The notes: generated from the letters alone by a model not told the origin. Positions 1-5,772 are shown, numbered from the stretch's first letter. The stretch: 6,560 nucleotides of DNA from Candidatus Omnitrophota bacterium (GCA_028716305.1 JAQUQA010000068.1:1-6560), one strand, 5' to 3'. Program-made: numbers and translations.

Positions 1-335
1 TGAAAAGCCAGCTCAAAATCATGGATGATCCCGGCCCCGTTCAGACAGATACAGCTGATTATTTTTCTTTTAACCAGCTCGATTAAGACCGGGTTCAGGC
101 CGCACTTGATCACATGCGCCCCGCCCATGAAAATTACCGCTTTCTTCTTTTTGCGCGCCGAAACGACCGCCGTAGCGACGGACCGCAAATCCTTTGCCTT
201 GAGTATATTAGGCAAAGAACGATAAAAGTCCCTGAAGCTCAAGCGGGGGCGCGGGGCAGCGGCAAAATCCTTTGCCCGGACCTTGCTGAACCTTGATTTT
301 ACGGAATATGTCCTTACCTTATTAATATTGATCAT
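1..335 (-). CDS. N-terminal part of a deoxyhypusine-synthase-like protein of unknown function (3' end outside window)
   Basis: The reading frame starts at ATG 335-333 and stays open for 111 codons to the left edge. An in-frame TAA lies 12 bases before this ATG, so the start is well bounded; there is no clear Shine-Dalgarno. The visible part has a basic N-terminus, a stretch DFYRSLPNIL (about residues 36-45), then VIFMGGAHVIKCGLNP (about 66-81) and LNGAGIIHDFELA (about 98-110). From memory, the spacing of the G-G-x-x-x-I-x-x-G-L block, a hydrophobic helix, and the x-N-G-A-G-x-x-x-D-F block resembles the NAD-binding part of deoxyhypusine synthases, and bacterial proteins with a 'GAHVIK-GL-P' and 'NGAG-IHDFE' signature. 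Substrate and role are unknown; hypusine formation itself is not implied in a bacterium. It lies 132 bases downstream of the double GT9 gene and may be in the same envelope locus. Coding is well supported, family assignment moderately. Confidence 0.72.
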   Translation of the reverse strand, partial: MININKVRTYSVKSRFSKVRAKDFAAAPRPRLSFRDFYRSLPNILKAKDLRSVATAVVSARKKKKAVIFMGGAHVIKCGLNPVLIELVKRKIISCICLNGAGIIHDFELAF

Positions 336-346
336 ATGAACCAGTT

Positions 347-375
347 AGTTTACCATAACTCGCGGGGGAAATCAA
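347..375 (-). promoter_or_regulatory. Possible sigma70-type promoter with very short leader
   Basis: On the minus strand TTGATT (375-370) is followed after 17 bases by TAAACT (352-347), each matching four of six consensus positions. The ATG at 335 begins 11 bases after the -10-like element, so a transcript from here would have a leader of only a few bases, which fits the lack of a Shine-Dalgarno there. Such matches arise by chance, so this is a candidate only. Confidence 0.22.
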
Positions 376-408
376 TGAATTTAGATTAGTTCCGCGGGAG
401 GCGTTGGC

Positions 409-437
409 GCGTTCGGCCTAAAGCTTACGCCGAACGC
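409..437. repeat. Perfect 9-bp inverted repeat in the gap before the deoxyhypusine-synthase-like gene
   Basis: GCGTTCGGC (409-417) is the exact reverse complement of GCCGAACGC (429-437), with an 11-base loop that contains the palindrome AAGCTT. GGCGTT at 400-405 can compete for part of the right arm. It lies about 30 bases after the stop of the double GT9 gene, where a terminator would be expected, but no T-run follows on either strand. It is therefore not a classical Rho-independent terminator. It could be an attenuator, an mRNA-stabilising 3' hairpin, a protein-binding site, or one copy of a dispersed palindromic repeat. The rest of this gap (336-467) shows no open reading frame I would support. 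Confidence 0.55.
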
Positions 438-467
438 CGTTCCCGGAACACCTCACGAAAATTTATT

Positions 468-2525
468 TTATTCTTTTAACATCGAATCCGCGATATTGAC
501 GACATAATCAACTGTCACGGCTCTTAAGCAGGCAAAGCCCTTGACGCAGTTATGCGCCAGGCACTCCACGCACCCCACGGTGCTGTGCGCCACGCGGTCT
601 TTATTGCCTAAAGGCCCCCAGCGCACCGGGCTCAACCCCTTCTGGCTCCTGCCGAATATGGAGATCGTGGGAGTCCCCACCGCCGAAGCGATATGCACCG
701 GTCCGGAATCATTGGAAATAAACAAACGACATTTCTTTAAGAGGCTGGCTAATTGGCTAAGCGAAGTCATGCCGGCAAAATTATAAGCCTCGTTCTCCAT
801 CCGCTTGGCCACCTCCTGTGCCAGGAAAATGTCCTTTGGCCCGGCTACCAGGAGTACCTTGAACCCGTATTTCCGGATCAATCTGTCGGAGACCTGGGCA
901 AATCTGCCGCAGGGCCAGATCTTAGACGGACAGCTTGCTCCGGGATGGATCGCCAGAAGCGGCGCGTCTTTGGCTATCCCGGAGCGTTCCAGAAGTTCCT
1001 GGGCCCATAATTCCGACTCTTTCTTGATCGGCATGAATAAACCCGCATCCTTCGGCATGATCCCCAGGTATTGCAGCAACTCCAAGTTATACTCCATCTC
1101 ATGCTTCTGCCCGAGCTGCTTAAGGTGTTTTATCCGGTCGGTCAAAAGGAACCCGAATTTACGCGCATAACCCAGGCGCCTTCTGACCCCCGAGAAAAAG
1201 ATCAGCAGGTGCACCCGGACGCTCGGATGCAGGATCACCGCCAGGTCATACTTTTTCTTTTTTAGATTGAGCGCGAATTTCATTGCGGCAAACCAGCCGC
1301 GGTGTAAATTGTCCTTGTCGAAAACGATAACTTCATCCAGATAGGGATTCCCATCGACGATCTCCCGGGCATAGGGGCTGACCATCATGGAAATAAAGGA
1401 GTGCGGATACGCCTGGCGCAGGGCCTTGATTACCGGGGTAGATAATAAGACGTCACCGATCCTATCGGTGCGCACGATGAGGATCCGCTTCAAAGACCCC
1501 TTCCGCGCGGCAACCGCGCTTTCCGCCCGGGGTAACGGATAAGCCGGATTATCCAGCACATCTTTAATGTAATCCAGGACCTCTTGCGTCTTTACCGCGG
1601 AGGTGCAATTTAACGTGCCCAGGCTGCACTGCGCCTTACGGCAGGGGCGGCAAGGCACATCTTTTTTGGCGACCCGGGAGTTGTCCGACCAGGGCCCGTA
1701 TTTATCCTCATCCGTGGGCCCGAAAACAGCCAGCACCGGAACGTTGACATAACTGCCCATGTGCAGGCAGGCGCTGTCATTGGTAATCAAGAGCCGCGAT
1801 GATTTCAATAAATAGGCCAACTCCTTCAGGCTCGTCTGGGCGGTCAGGTCCAGCAGCGGATAGGGCGCGTGGGACTGGACATATTCGGCCAGCGAACGGT
1901 CTTCCTTATCCCCTACCAGGATCACCTTGGCCCGCAGTTCACCGACCAGCGCAGAAATAAGTTCGGAAAATTTTTCTTTTGACCATCTCTTAATATGGCT
2001 GCGCGCCCCCAGCGAAACAGTGATGATCCTATCGTTATTTTTGATGCCGCTTTTTTGCAAAAGATATTTCATCCGCATCTCTTCCTGCGGTCCGATAAAA
2101 AGGCTGGTTTCCCTGCTTTCCGGAGGCCGGAAAAATTTTCCCCGCCTTAAAATGCTCTCTACCTTGTAGAGGTGGCGGTCTTTCATATGCTTGATCTTTA
2201 CCGGGATACGCAGGAACATGGGGATTTTGTATCTTGCCGGAAGCAGGACCCCGAACGCGCTGTTACGCAGATCTACCACCATATCGAATTTTTCTTTTTT
2301 CAGTTCCTTAAAAAGCCGGAAATTCTGCGCCACCCCGGCATGTTTGTCAAAAATCATCAACCTGTCGATAAAAGGATTTTCTTCGAAGATCTGCCGGGGG
2401 CGCGGACCGACAAGACAGGTAATCTTGGCCTGGGGAAAATGTTCGCGCAGGGTATCAAGTGCCGGCAGGGTCATGATCACGTCGCCGATGTTGCTGAGAG
2501 TTATAAAGAGTATCTTTTTAACCAT
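468..2525 (-). CDS. Tandem double-domain GT9 glycosyltransferase (heptosyltransferase-like fusion)
   Basis: This 685-residue protein consists of two complete GT9 domains; family members usually have about 330-360 residues. Domain 1 (about 1-325) has the N-terminal NIGD loop (D15), SLGARSHIKRW (171-181, K179), TNDSACLH (248-255, D250), FGPTDE (268-273) and cysteines C292, C295, C300, C307. Domain 2 (about 346-685) repeats the order: DRIGD (354-358, D358), HPGASCPSKIW (527-537, K535), SNDSGPVH (604-611, D606), and cysteines C652, C655, C660, C666. A linker of about 20 residues rich in Ala and Pro joins them. In GT9 enzymes the N-terminal Asp is the proposed catalytic base and the second D-containing loop binds the nucleotide sugar; both are present in each half, so both look active. 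The likely role is cytoplasmic transfer of heptose or a similar sugar onto a lipid-linked acceptor. The ATG has a good Shine-Dalgarno (AAGGA) about 10 bases upstream. Domain 1 has NDSAC where NDSGP is usual. Confidence 0.93.
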   Translation of the reverse strand: MVKKILFITLSNIGDVIMTLPALDTLREHFPQAKITCLVGPRPRQIFEENPFIDRLMIFDKHAGVAQNFRLFKELKKEKFDMVVDLRNSAFGVLLPARYKIPMFLRIPVKIKHMKDRHLYKVESILRRGKFFRPPESRETSLFIGPQEEMRMKYLLQKSGIKNNDRIITVSLGARSHIKRWSKEKFSELISALVGELRAKVILVGDKEDRSLAEYVQSHAPYPLLDLTAQTSLKELAYLLKSSRLLITNDSACLHMGSYVNVPVLAVFGPTDEDKYGPWSDNSRVAKKDVPCRPCRKAQCSLGTLNCTSAVKTQEVLDYIKDVLDNPAYPLPRAESAVAARKGSLKRILIVRTDRIGDVLLSTPVIKALRQAYPHSFISMMVSPYAREIVDGNPYLDEVIVFDKDNLHRGWFAAMKFALNLKKKKYDLAVILHPSVRVHLLIFFSGVRRRLGYARKFGFLLTDRIKHLKQLGQKHEMEYNLELLQYLGIMPKDAGLFMPIKKESELWAQELLERSGIAKDAPLLAIHPGASCPSKIWPCGRFAQVSDRLIRKYGFKVLLVAGPKDIFLAQEVAKRMENEAYNFAGMTSLSQLASLLKKCRLFISNDSGPVHIASAVGTPTISIFGRSQKGLSPVRWGPLGNKDRVAHSTVGCVECLAHNCVKGFACLRAVTVDYVVNIADSMLKE

Positions 2526-2534
2526 TATTTCAAG

Positions 2535-2542
2535 TTCCTTCC
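2535..2542 (-). promoter_or_regulatory. Ribosome binding site of the double GT9 gene
   Basis: On the minus strand GGAAGGAA (2542-2535) lies about 9-10 bases upstream of the ATG at 2525. It is the clearest Shine-Dalgarno in the window and it supports this start. Its upstream edge shares two bases with the first CCAGAAT repeat unit, so the heptamer array runs directly into the translation signal. Confidence 0.65.
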
Positions 2543-2627
2543 AGAATCCAGCATCCAGTATCCAGAATCCAGTATCCAGTATCCAGAACCGCGATCGGGA
2601 TCCTAGATACTTGATGCTGGATGCTAG
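2541..2627. repeat. Heptamer array (CCAGNAT) forming an imperfect inverted repeat
   Basis: On the plus strand seven consecutive units of 7 bases occupy 2541-2589: CCAGAAT, CCAGCAT, CCAGTAT, CCAGAAT, CCAGTAT, CCAGTAT, CCAGAAC. After a centre containing CGCGATCG, a second arm (2602-2627) carries degenerate units in the opposite orientation. Bases 2541-2566 against the reverse complement of 2602-2627 match at 21 of 26 positions, including 14 of 15 for 2548-2562 against 2606-2620. The array fills the whole gap between the upstream GT9 gene and the double GT9 gene; the stop codon TAG of the upstream gene (2626-2624) lies inside the right arm. Transcribed, it could fold into a long hairpin. Short tandem heptamers of this general kind are known between genes, for example the STRR repeats of cyanobacteria; this sequence is different. 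Confidence 0.85.
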
Positions 2628-3640
2628 TTATTGATTTTATCAAAAACCTCCTCCGGGGTCACTGCCTTCATGCAACGGTTATCTTTGCAATCTACCACAT
2701 AACAGGGGATCTTACATCCTACGTCTTTTTGGAACAAAACCACGTTCTTCAAGGGGAATGGCGCGGTGACCGCCGGGTCGGTCGGCCCGAAAATAGCCAG
2801 GATCTTTTTTGTGCCTACGGCATTAGCGATATGCAACGGGCCGGTATCCCCGCAGATAAAAACATCCAGCCGCTTGAATAAAGCCGCCGATTGCTTCAGG
2901 GTCAGCGCCCCGGCGGCAAACAACGGCTTTTCTTTCATCATACCGGCGATCTTCTTGGCCAAAGCCAGGTCCTGCTGGGAACCGGTGAAAATCACTTTTG
3001 CCCCCAGGCGAATGATCAGGTCATCGGCTAATTTCGCCCAATGCTCCGGCGGCCAGCGTTTTGGAAACCAGTTGCCTCCGGCGTTGGCACCGATCAGAAA
3101 ATCATCTTTTTTCACTCCCAGCTTCGCCAGGAATCCATCGCTAAACTTTTCGTCCGCCTCATCGAAGAAAATCTCCAGGTAACGGTCTTCTGGCTTGATG
3201 CCGGCCTGCTCGATAATGTTCAGGTAATAATCTATCCGGTGGAGCGAATCCCTGGCCGGCACGGGAATCTTCTTGGTCAGGAGAAAACCTCTGTTCTTAG
3301 TATTATATCCGACCCTTTCCGGGATACCGGCCAGCCGGCAGATCAGGGCCCGGGTGAGCGACCCGTGCAAAAGCAGCGCCAGGTCAAAGTTCCTTGCCTT
3401 TAATGAACGCACAAAGGAAAATTTGGAAAATACGTTCTCGTGCCGGTCCTTCTCGTCGAAAATGATAATTTCGTCAAGATGGGGATTGCCCTTAAGGACC
3501 GGGTAACAACGGCTGGGGACAACACAGGCGATAAAGCTCTTCGGGAACCTCCGGCGGACATTGCGGATCACCGCGGTCGAGAACAAGACATCCCCGATCC
3601 AGTTAACATTAAAAATAAGTATGCGTTTTGGCTGGTTCAT
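2624..3640 (-). CDS. GT9 glycosyltransferase (heptosyltransferase II-like)
   Basis: This 338-residue protein matches the usual length of a single GT9 heptosyltransferase. Motifs in order are RILIFNVNWIGD (6-17, with the presumed catalytic D17), LLHGSL (90-95), GANAGGNWFPKRWP (184-197, K194), CGDTGPLHIANA (263-274, D265), FGPTDP (284-289), and a C-terminal cysteine set C309, C313, C318, C323. The NW-x-x-KRWP and GDTGPLH signatures are typical of WaaF-like heptosyltransferases, so transfer of an ADP-activated heptose or similar sugar to lipopolysaccharide core in the cytoplasm is the best guess; the acceptor is unknown. I prefer ATG 3640-3638, which overlaps the deacetylase stop as ATGA and places the RILI strand at the usual distance from Met. 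An in-frame GTG at 3658 would add six residues (VEKTKK, read as Met at the start). The TAG stop lies in the CCAGNAT repeat. Confidence 0.93.
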   Translation of the reverse strand: MNQPKRILIFNVNWIGDVLFSTAVIRNVRRRFPKSFIACVVPSRCYPVLKGNPHLDEIIIFDEKDRHENVFSKFSFVRSLKARNFDLALLLHGSLTRALICRLAGIPERVGYNTKNRGFLLTKKIPVPARDSLHRIDYYLNIIEQAGIKPEDRYLEIFFDEADEKFSDGFLAKLGVKKDDFLIGANAGGNWFPKRWPPEHWAKLADDLIIRLGAKVIFTGSQQDLALAKKIAGMMKEKPLFAAGALTLKQSAALFKRLDVFICGDTGPLHIANAVGTKKILAIFGPTDPAVTAPFPLKNVVLFQKDVGCKIPCYVVDCKDNRCMKAVTPEEVFDKINN

Positions 3641-4452
3641 TTTTTTCGTTTTTTCCACTCTTTCATAAAAGTATAATATCCCGAACTCTCCACGGCGAAA
3701 ACAAACATATTAGAGGCGTTCTCCGAGATACGCAGCCGCTTCAAGGCATAAATATCGTCATCCGGGTAATAAGGTCCGGGGTTAGTGGCCACCGCGCCTT
3801 TATAACCGGCATCAATCACCATCTGCCTTATTTTATGGTTAAACATCCCTTCCGGATAGCTGAAAACTTCCACCGGGCGGCCGAGCCTCTTTTCCAGCAA
3901 CATTTTGGAATCGAATATCTGGTGCCGCAACTCTTTTTCGGAATCCGCCTTAATCAACGGATCCGGCCCGATGGCGTGGCTGCCGAAGTTGATAACCCCT
4001 GAGCCCTGCATCTGCAGGATCTGGTCCCACCCCAGACGGTCATTCTGCGGCCGGCCGACTTCGTTGACAATGATGAAAACGGTTGCCGGCAATCCGTATT
4101 TTTTTAATACCGGGTAGGCATAAAGATAGTTATCCTTATATCCGTCATCCAGAGTTAAGACTACCGTATTCCGGGGGATCTTCTTGCGCTGCCGGATCAA
4201 ATCGATCAGCGTCTCCAGCGGCACCACATTGTAATGACGCGCCTTCAGGAAACGCATCTGCCGGTCAAATGTCTTAACGCTTACCGCCAGCATGCTATCC
4301 GGATGCGCCTCGGGGGTAATCGAATGATACATCAATACCGGCACGACATACTGCCGGCTCAGGAATAATCCCGCCGAAAGGATAACCGCGGCAAGAATTA
4401 CGCCTGTAACAACCAGGATCCTGCCAAGAATCAGGAATCTGCGCTTAGACAT
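3637..4452 (-). CDS. Membrane-anchored polysaccharide deacetylase (NodB / carbohydrate esterase 4 family)
   Basis: The 271-residue protein has a basic N-terminus and one hydrophobic segment (about 7-31) without a lipobox cysteine, so it is probably a signal anchor holding the enzyme on the periplasmic face. The catalytic domain follows: VLMYHSI (39-45), TLDDGY (100-105, with D102 as presumed base and D103 as presumed metal ligand), FGSHAIGPDP (156-165, H159), FSYPEG (197-202), and DAGYKGAVATNPG (214-226). The family removes acetyl groups from N-acetylhexosamine polymers or peptidoglycan using a metal held by Asp-His-His. Here the usual second histidine of the HxxxH motif is replaced by P163, so metal binding may be altered. 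The gene overlaps the GT4 gene upstream by 22 bases and the GT9 gene downstream by 4 bases, which suggests translational coupling. AAAGGG about 10 bases before the ATG may serve as ribosome binding site. Confidence 0.92.
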   Translation of the reverse strand: MSKRRFLILGRILVVTGVILAAVILSAGLFLSRQYVVPVLMYHSITPEAHPDSMLAVSVKTFDRQMRFLKARHYNVVPLETLIDLIRQRKKIPRNTVVLTLDDGYKDNYLYAYPVLKKYGLPATVFIIVNEVGRPQNDRLGWDQILQMQGSGVINFGSHAIGPDPLIKADSEKELRHQIFDSKMLLEKRLGRPVEVFSYPEGMFNHKIRQMVIDAGYKGAVATNPGPYYPDDDIYALKRLRISENASNMFVFAVESSGYYTFMKEWKKRKK

Positions 4453-5534
4453 TCTTCGTATACCCTTTGAGTTTCTTCGGCCATTTTCTCCTGAGAGAAC
4501 CTGCCGGCGATAAAGATCCGGGCGTTAGTGCCGAAGACCATTCTTTTTTCATCATCGGCAAGCAGCTCACAGATCGCCTGGGCCAGCCTTTGTTCGTTCT
4601 TCGGGGGAACCAGCACCCCGCTATGCCCCTGCTGGATCAGATCGATCAGCCCGCCGACATAAGAACCGATCACGCATAAACCGCAGGCCATCGCCTCCAT
4701 TACCCCTAACCCCAGCCCCTCCTTCAAAGAAGGCATGACAAACAGGTCCATGGCCGAGAGCACCCGGCGGGTGTCATCAACGGAGGCGATGAATTTTACG
4801 CTCCTGCCTATCTCCAGCTTATTGACCAGCCCCTGTAATTCCGCCAACATCCTGCCGCTGCCGACGATCAATAATTGCGCCCGGGGAAAAACCAAAAGGA
4901 CCTTTTCCATCGCCTTGATCAGATAAATATGCCCTTTTACGTCGGAGAGCCTGGCGATGATGCCGATCACCGGCCGCTCCCCCAGCCCCAGGGAAAGTTT
5001 GGCGGCCTTACGCTCTTCTTCAGAAACGGGATTAAAACGCTTCAGGTCTATCCCGTTATAGACAACACGGATCATCTTTTCATTAACGACAAAATCATCG
5101 ATCAGATGCCTTTTTACCGGTTCGCTGATGGCGATTACCCTACTGCCCCAGCAGGGAAAGACCCGGCGCAGCAGCCTGCGTTTAAAATAACCGTGGCAGG
5201 TTGAGATATACGGCAGGCGGCAGCGCCGCTTCAAGAGGGCGGCCAATACCTGGGTGACCCGGGTATTGGCATGGATGATCTCGATCTTCTCCTGCCTGGC
5301 CAGATCCGCCAGCTTAAACATGCTGTAGATAATTTTTGGGTTGATCTCGGCCTTGGTCTTTAGCGGGACCTCTAAATACCCGATCCCTTCCTGCGCCAGG
5401 CGTCCGGATAATTCCCCGCCCCCGGAAGCAATAAAAACCTTGTGCCCCCTCTCCCTCAACCCCATGGCCAAAGTCAGGGCGTAACTGGAGACCCCTCCGA
5501 TATTCAGATGGTTCGTAAGCAGTAGGATATTCAT
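4431..5534 (-). CDS. GT4-family glycosyltransferase (GT-B fold)
   Basis: This 367-residue protein has the normal length and domain order of GT4 enzymes. The N-terminal acceptor domain has the NIGGVSSYAL glycine loop (11-20), IIHAN (86-90) and STCHGYF (111-117, H114). The C-terminal donor domain has VVYNGID (157-163), IIARLSDVKGH (192-202, R195 and K200 as likely phosphate contacts), LLIVGSG (221-227), and the EX7E signature KEGLGLGVME (271-280, E272 and E280). Retaining transfer from a nucleotide-diphospho sugar on the cytoplasmic side of the membrane is expected; donor and acceptor cannot be read from sequence. It is the first gene of a three-gene block with the deacetylase and a GT9 gene. 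No Shine-Dalgarno is visible before ATG 5534: the GTATTGC repeat array ends six bases upstream of it. Confidence 0.94.
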   Translation of the reverse strand: MNILLLTNHLNIGGVSSYALTLAMGLRERGHKVFIASGGGELSGRLAQEGIGYLEVPLKTKAEINPKIIYSMFKLADLARQEKIEIIHANTRVTQVLAALLKRRCRLPYISTCHGYFKRRLLRRVFPCWGSRVIAISEPVKRHLIDDFVVNEKMIRVVYNGIDLKRFNPVSEEERKAAKLSLGLGERPVIGIIARLSDVKGHIYLIKAMEKVLLVFPRAQLLIVGSGRMLAELQGLVNKLEIGRSVKFIASVDDTRRVLSAMDLFVMPSLKEGLGLGVMEAMACGLCVIGSYVGGLIDLIQQGHSGVLVPPKNEQRLAQAICELLADDEKRMVFGTNARIFIAGRFSQEKMAEETQRVYEECLSADS

Positions 5535-5540
5535 ATTTTC

Positions 5541-5568
5541 GTATTGCGTATTGCGTCGTGCGTATTGC
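5541..5568. repeat. Heptamer array 1, four GTATTGC-type units
   Basis: Plus-strand units are GTATTGC, GTATTGC, GTCGTGC, GTATTGC in exact 7-base register. The array ends six bases before the start codon of the GT4 gene, so on the minus-strand transcript GCAATAC repeats occupy the place where a Shine-Dalgarno would normally be. Confidence 0.8.
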
Positions 5569-5580
5569 GATACCTTGTAA

Positions 5581-5615
5581 ACTCAAAACGTAAAACGCAA
5601 AGCGCAAAACTATAA
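5581..5615. repeat. Heptamer array 2, (A/G)CGCAAA-type units
   Basis: Plus-strand units in 7-base register are ACTCAAA, ACGTAAA, ACGCAAA, GCGCAAA, ACTATAA, getting more degenerate towards both ends. CGCAAAGCGCAAA (5596-5608) is an exact reverse complement of TTTGCGCTTTGCG in array 5 (5725-5737 and again 5745-5757). On the minus strand 5614-5609 reads TATAGT, a good -10 box, but I find no convincing -35 at the right distance. Confidence 0.72.
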
Positions 5616-5620
5616 ATTCT

Positions 5621-5648
5621 GTATTGCGTACGGCGTATTGCGTATTGC
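5621..5648. repeat. Heptamer array 3, four GTATTGC-type units
   Basis: Plus-strand units are GTATTGC, GTACGGC, GTATTGC, GTATTGC. It is the same family and orientation as array 1, separated from it by the CGCAAA-type array. Each GTATTGC array has one variant internal unit, though at a different position. Confidence 0.8.
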
Positions 5649-5656
5649 GTAAATTC

Positions 5657-5680
5657 AAAAAAACCTAAGCTTACAGCTTA
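5657..5680 (-). terminator. Weak terminator-like hairpin with T-run
   Basis: On the minus strand TAAGCT (5680-5675) pairs with AGCTTA (5671-5666) across a three-base loop, and seven Ts (5663-5657) follow after two Gs. The stem has only two G-C pairs, so termination strength is doubtful. If real, it would separate the upstream GT9 gene from the GT4-deacetylase-GT9 block. Confidence 0.28.
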
Positions 5681-5698
5681 TAACTTATAACTTAAAGC
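5671..5698. repeat. Heptamer array 4, TTATAAC-type units
   Basis: Plus-strand units in 7-base register are TTACAGC, TTATAAC, TTATAAC, TTAAAGC. The outer units differ from the inner ones in a mirrored way. The array overlaps the weak terminator-like hairpin, so the two interpretations compete for the same bases. Confidence 0.65.
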
Positions 5699-5727
5699 TG
5701 AATTTTTAATTTTTTAGTTTCAGCTTT
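5694..5727. repeat. 9-bp inverted repeat joining arrays 4 and 5
   Basis: AAAGCTGAA (5694-5702) is the exact reverse complement of TTCAGCTTT (5719-5727), with a 16-base loop made almost only of A and T. No T-run follows on either strand outside the stem, so I do not call it a terminator. It links the end of array 4 to the start of array 5. Confidence 0.5.
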
Positions 5728-5771
5728 GCGCTTTGCGCTGTAACTTTGCGCTTTGCGCTTTGAACTTTACA
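5724..5771. repeat. Heptamer array 5, CTTTGCG-type units
   Basis: Plus-strand units are CTTTGCG, CTTTGCG, a six-base CTGTAA, then CTTTGCG, CTTTGCG, CTTTGAA, CTTTACA. The array ends one base before the stop codon of the upstream GT9 gene (5775-5773). It is the inverted counterpart of array 2, so a transcript across this gap could pair the two arrays over a loop of about 115-135 bases. Confidence 0.78.
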
Positions 5772-5772
5772 C

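Noticed and set aside
25..296. Plus-strand open frames near the left edge
   Set aside because: They are antisense to the deoxyhypusine-synthase-like coding frame and show no recognisable motifs.
409..437. Integron attC site or Rho-independent terminator
   Set aside because: No attC consensus ends, no integrase and no gene cassettes are seen; and no T-run follows the stem on either strand.
1470..1510. Separate gene or frameshift at the junction of the two GT9 domains
   Set aside because: The frame is continuous with no stop; the GGAAGGGG is only three bases from the TTG codon, too close for a normal ribosome binding site, and no ATG or GTG start sits at the domain border.
2541..2627. CRISPR array
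   Set aside because: Units are 7 bases, directly adjacent and without spacers; no cas genes are nearby.
2172..2634. Plus-strand open frames of 144 and 147 codons
   Set aside because: They are antisense to the N-terminus of the double GT9 protein and end in translated CCAGNAT repeats; no protein-family motifs are seen.
3656..3658. GTG 3658 as start of the second GT9 gene
   Set aside because: It is possible, but ATG 3640 gives an ATGA overlap with the deacetylase stop and the usual short distance to the RILI strand, so it is kept only as an alternative.
5314..5658. Minus-strand open frame of 114 codons crossing the gap and the start of the GT4 gene
   Set aside because: Its first part is translated heptamer repeat and the rest is out of frame with the well-supported GT4 protein.
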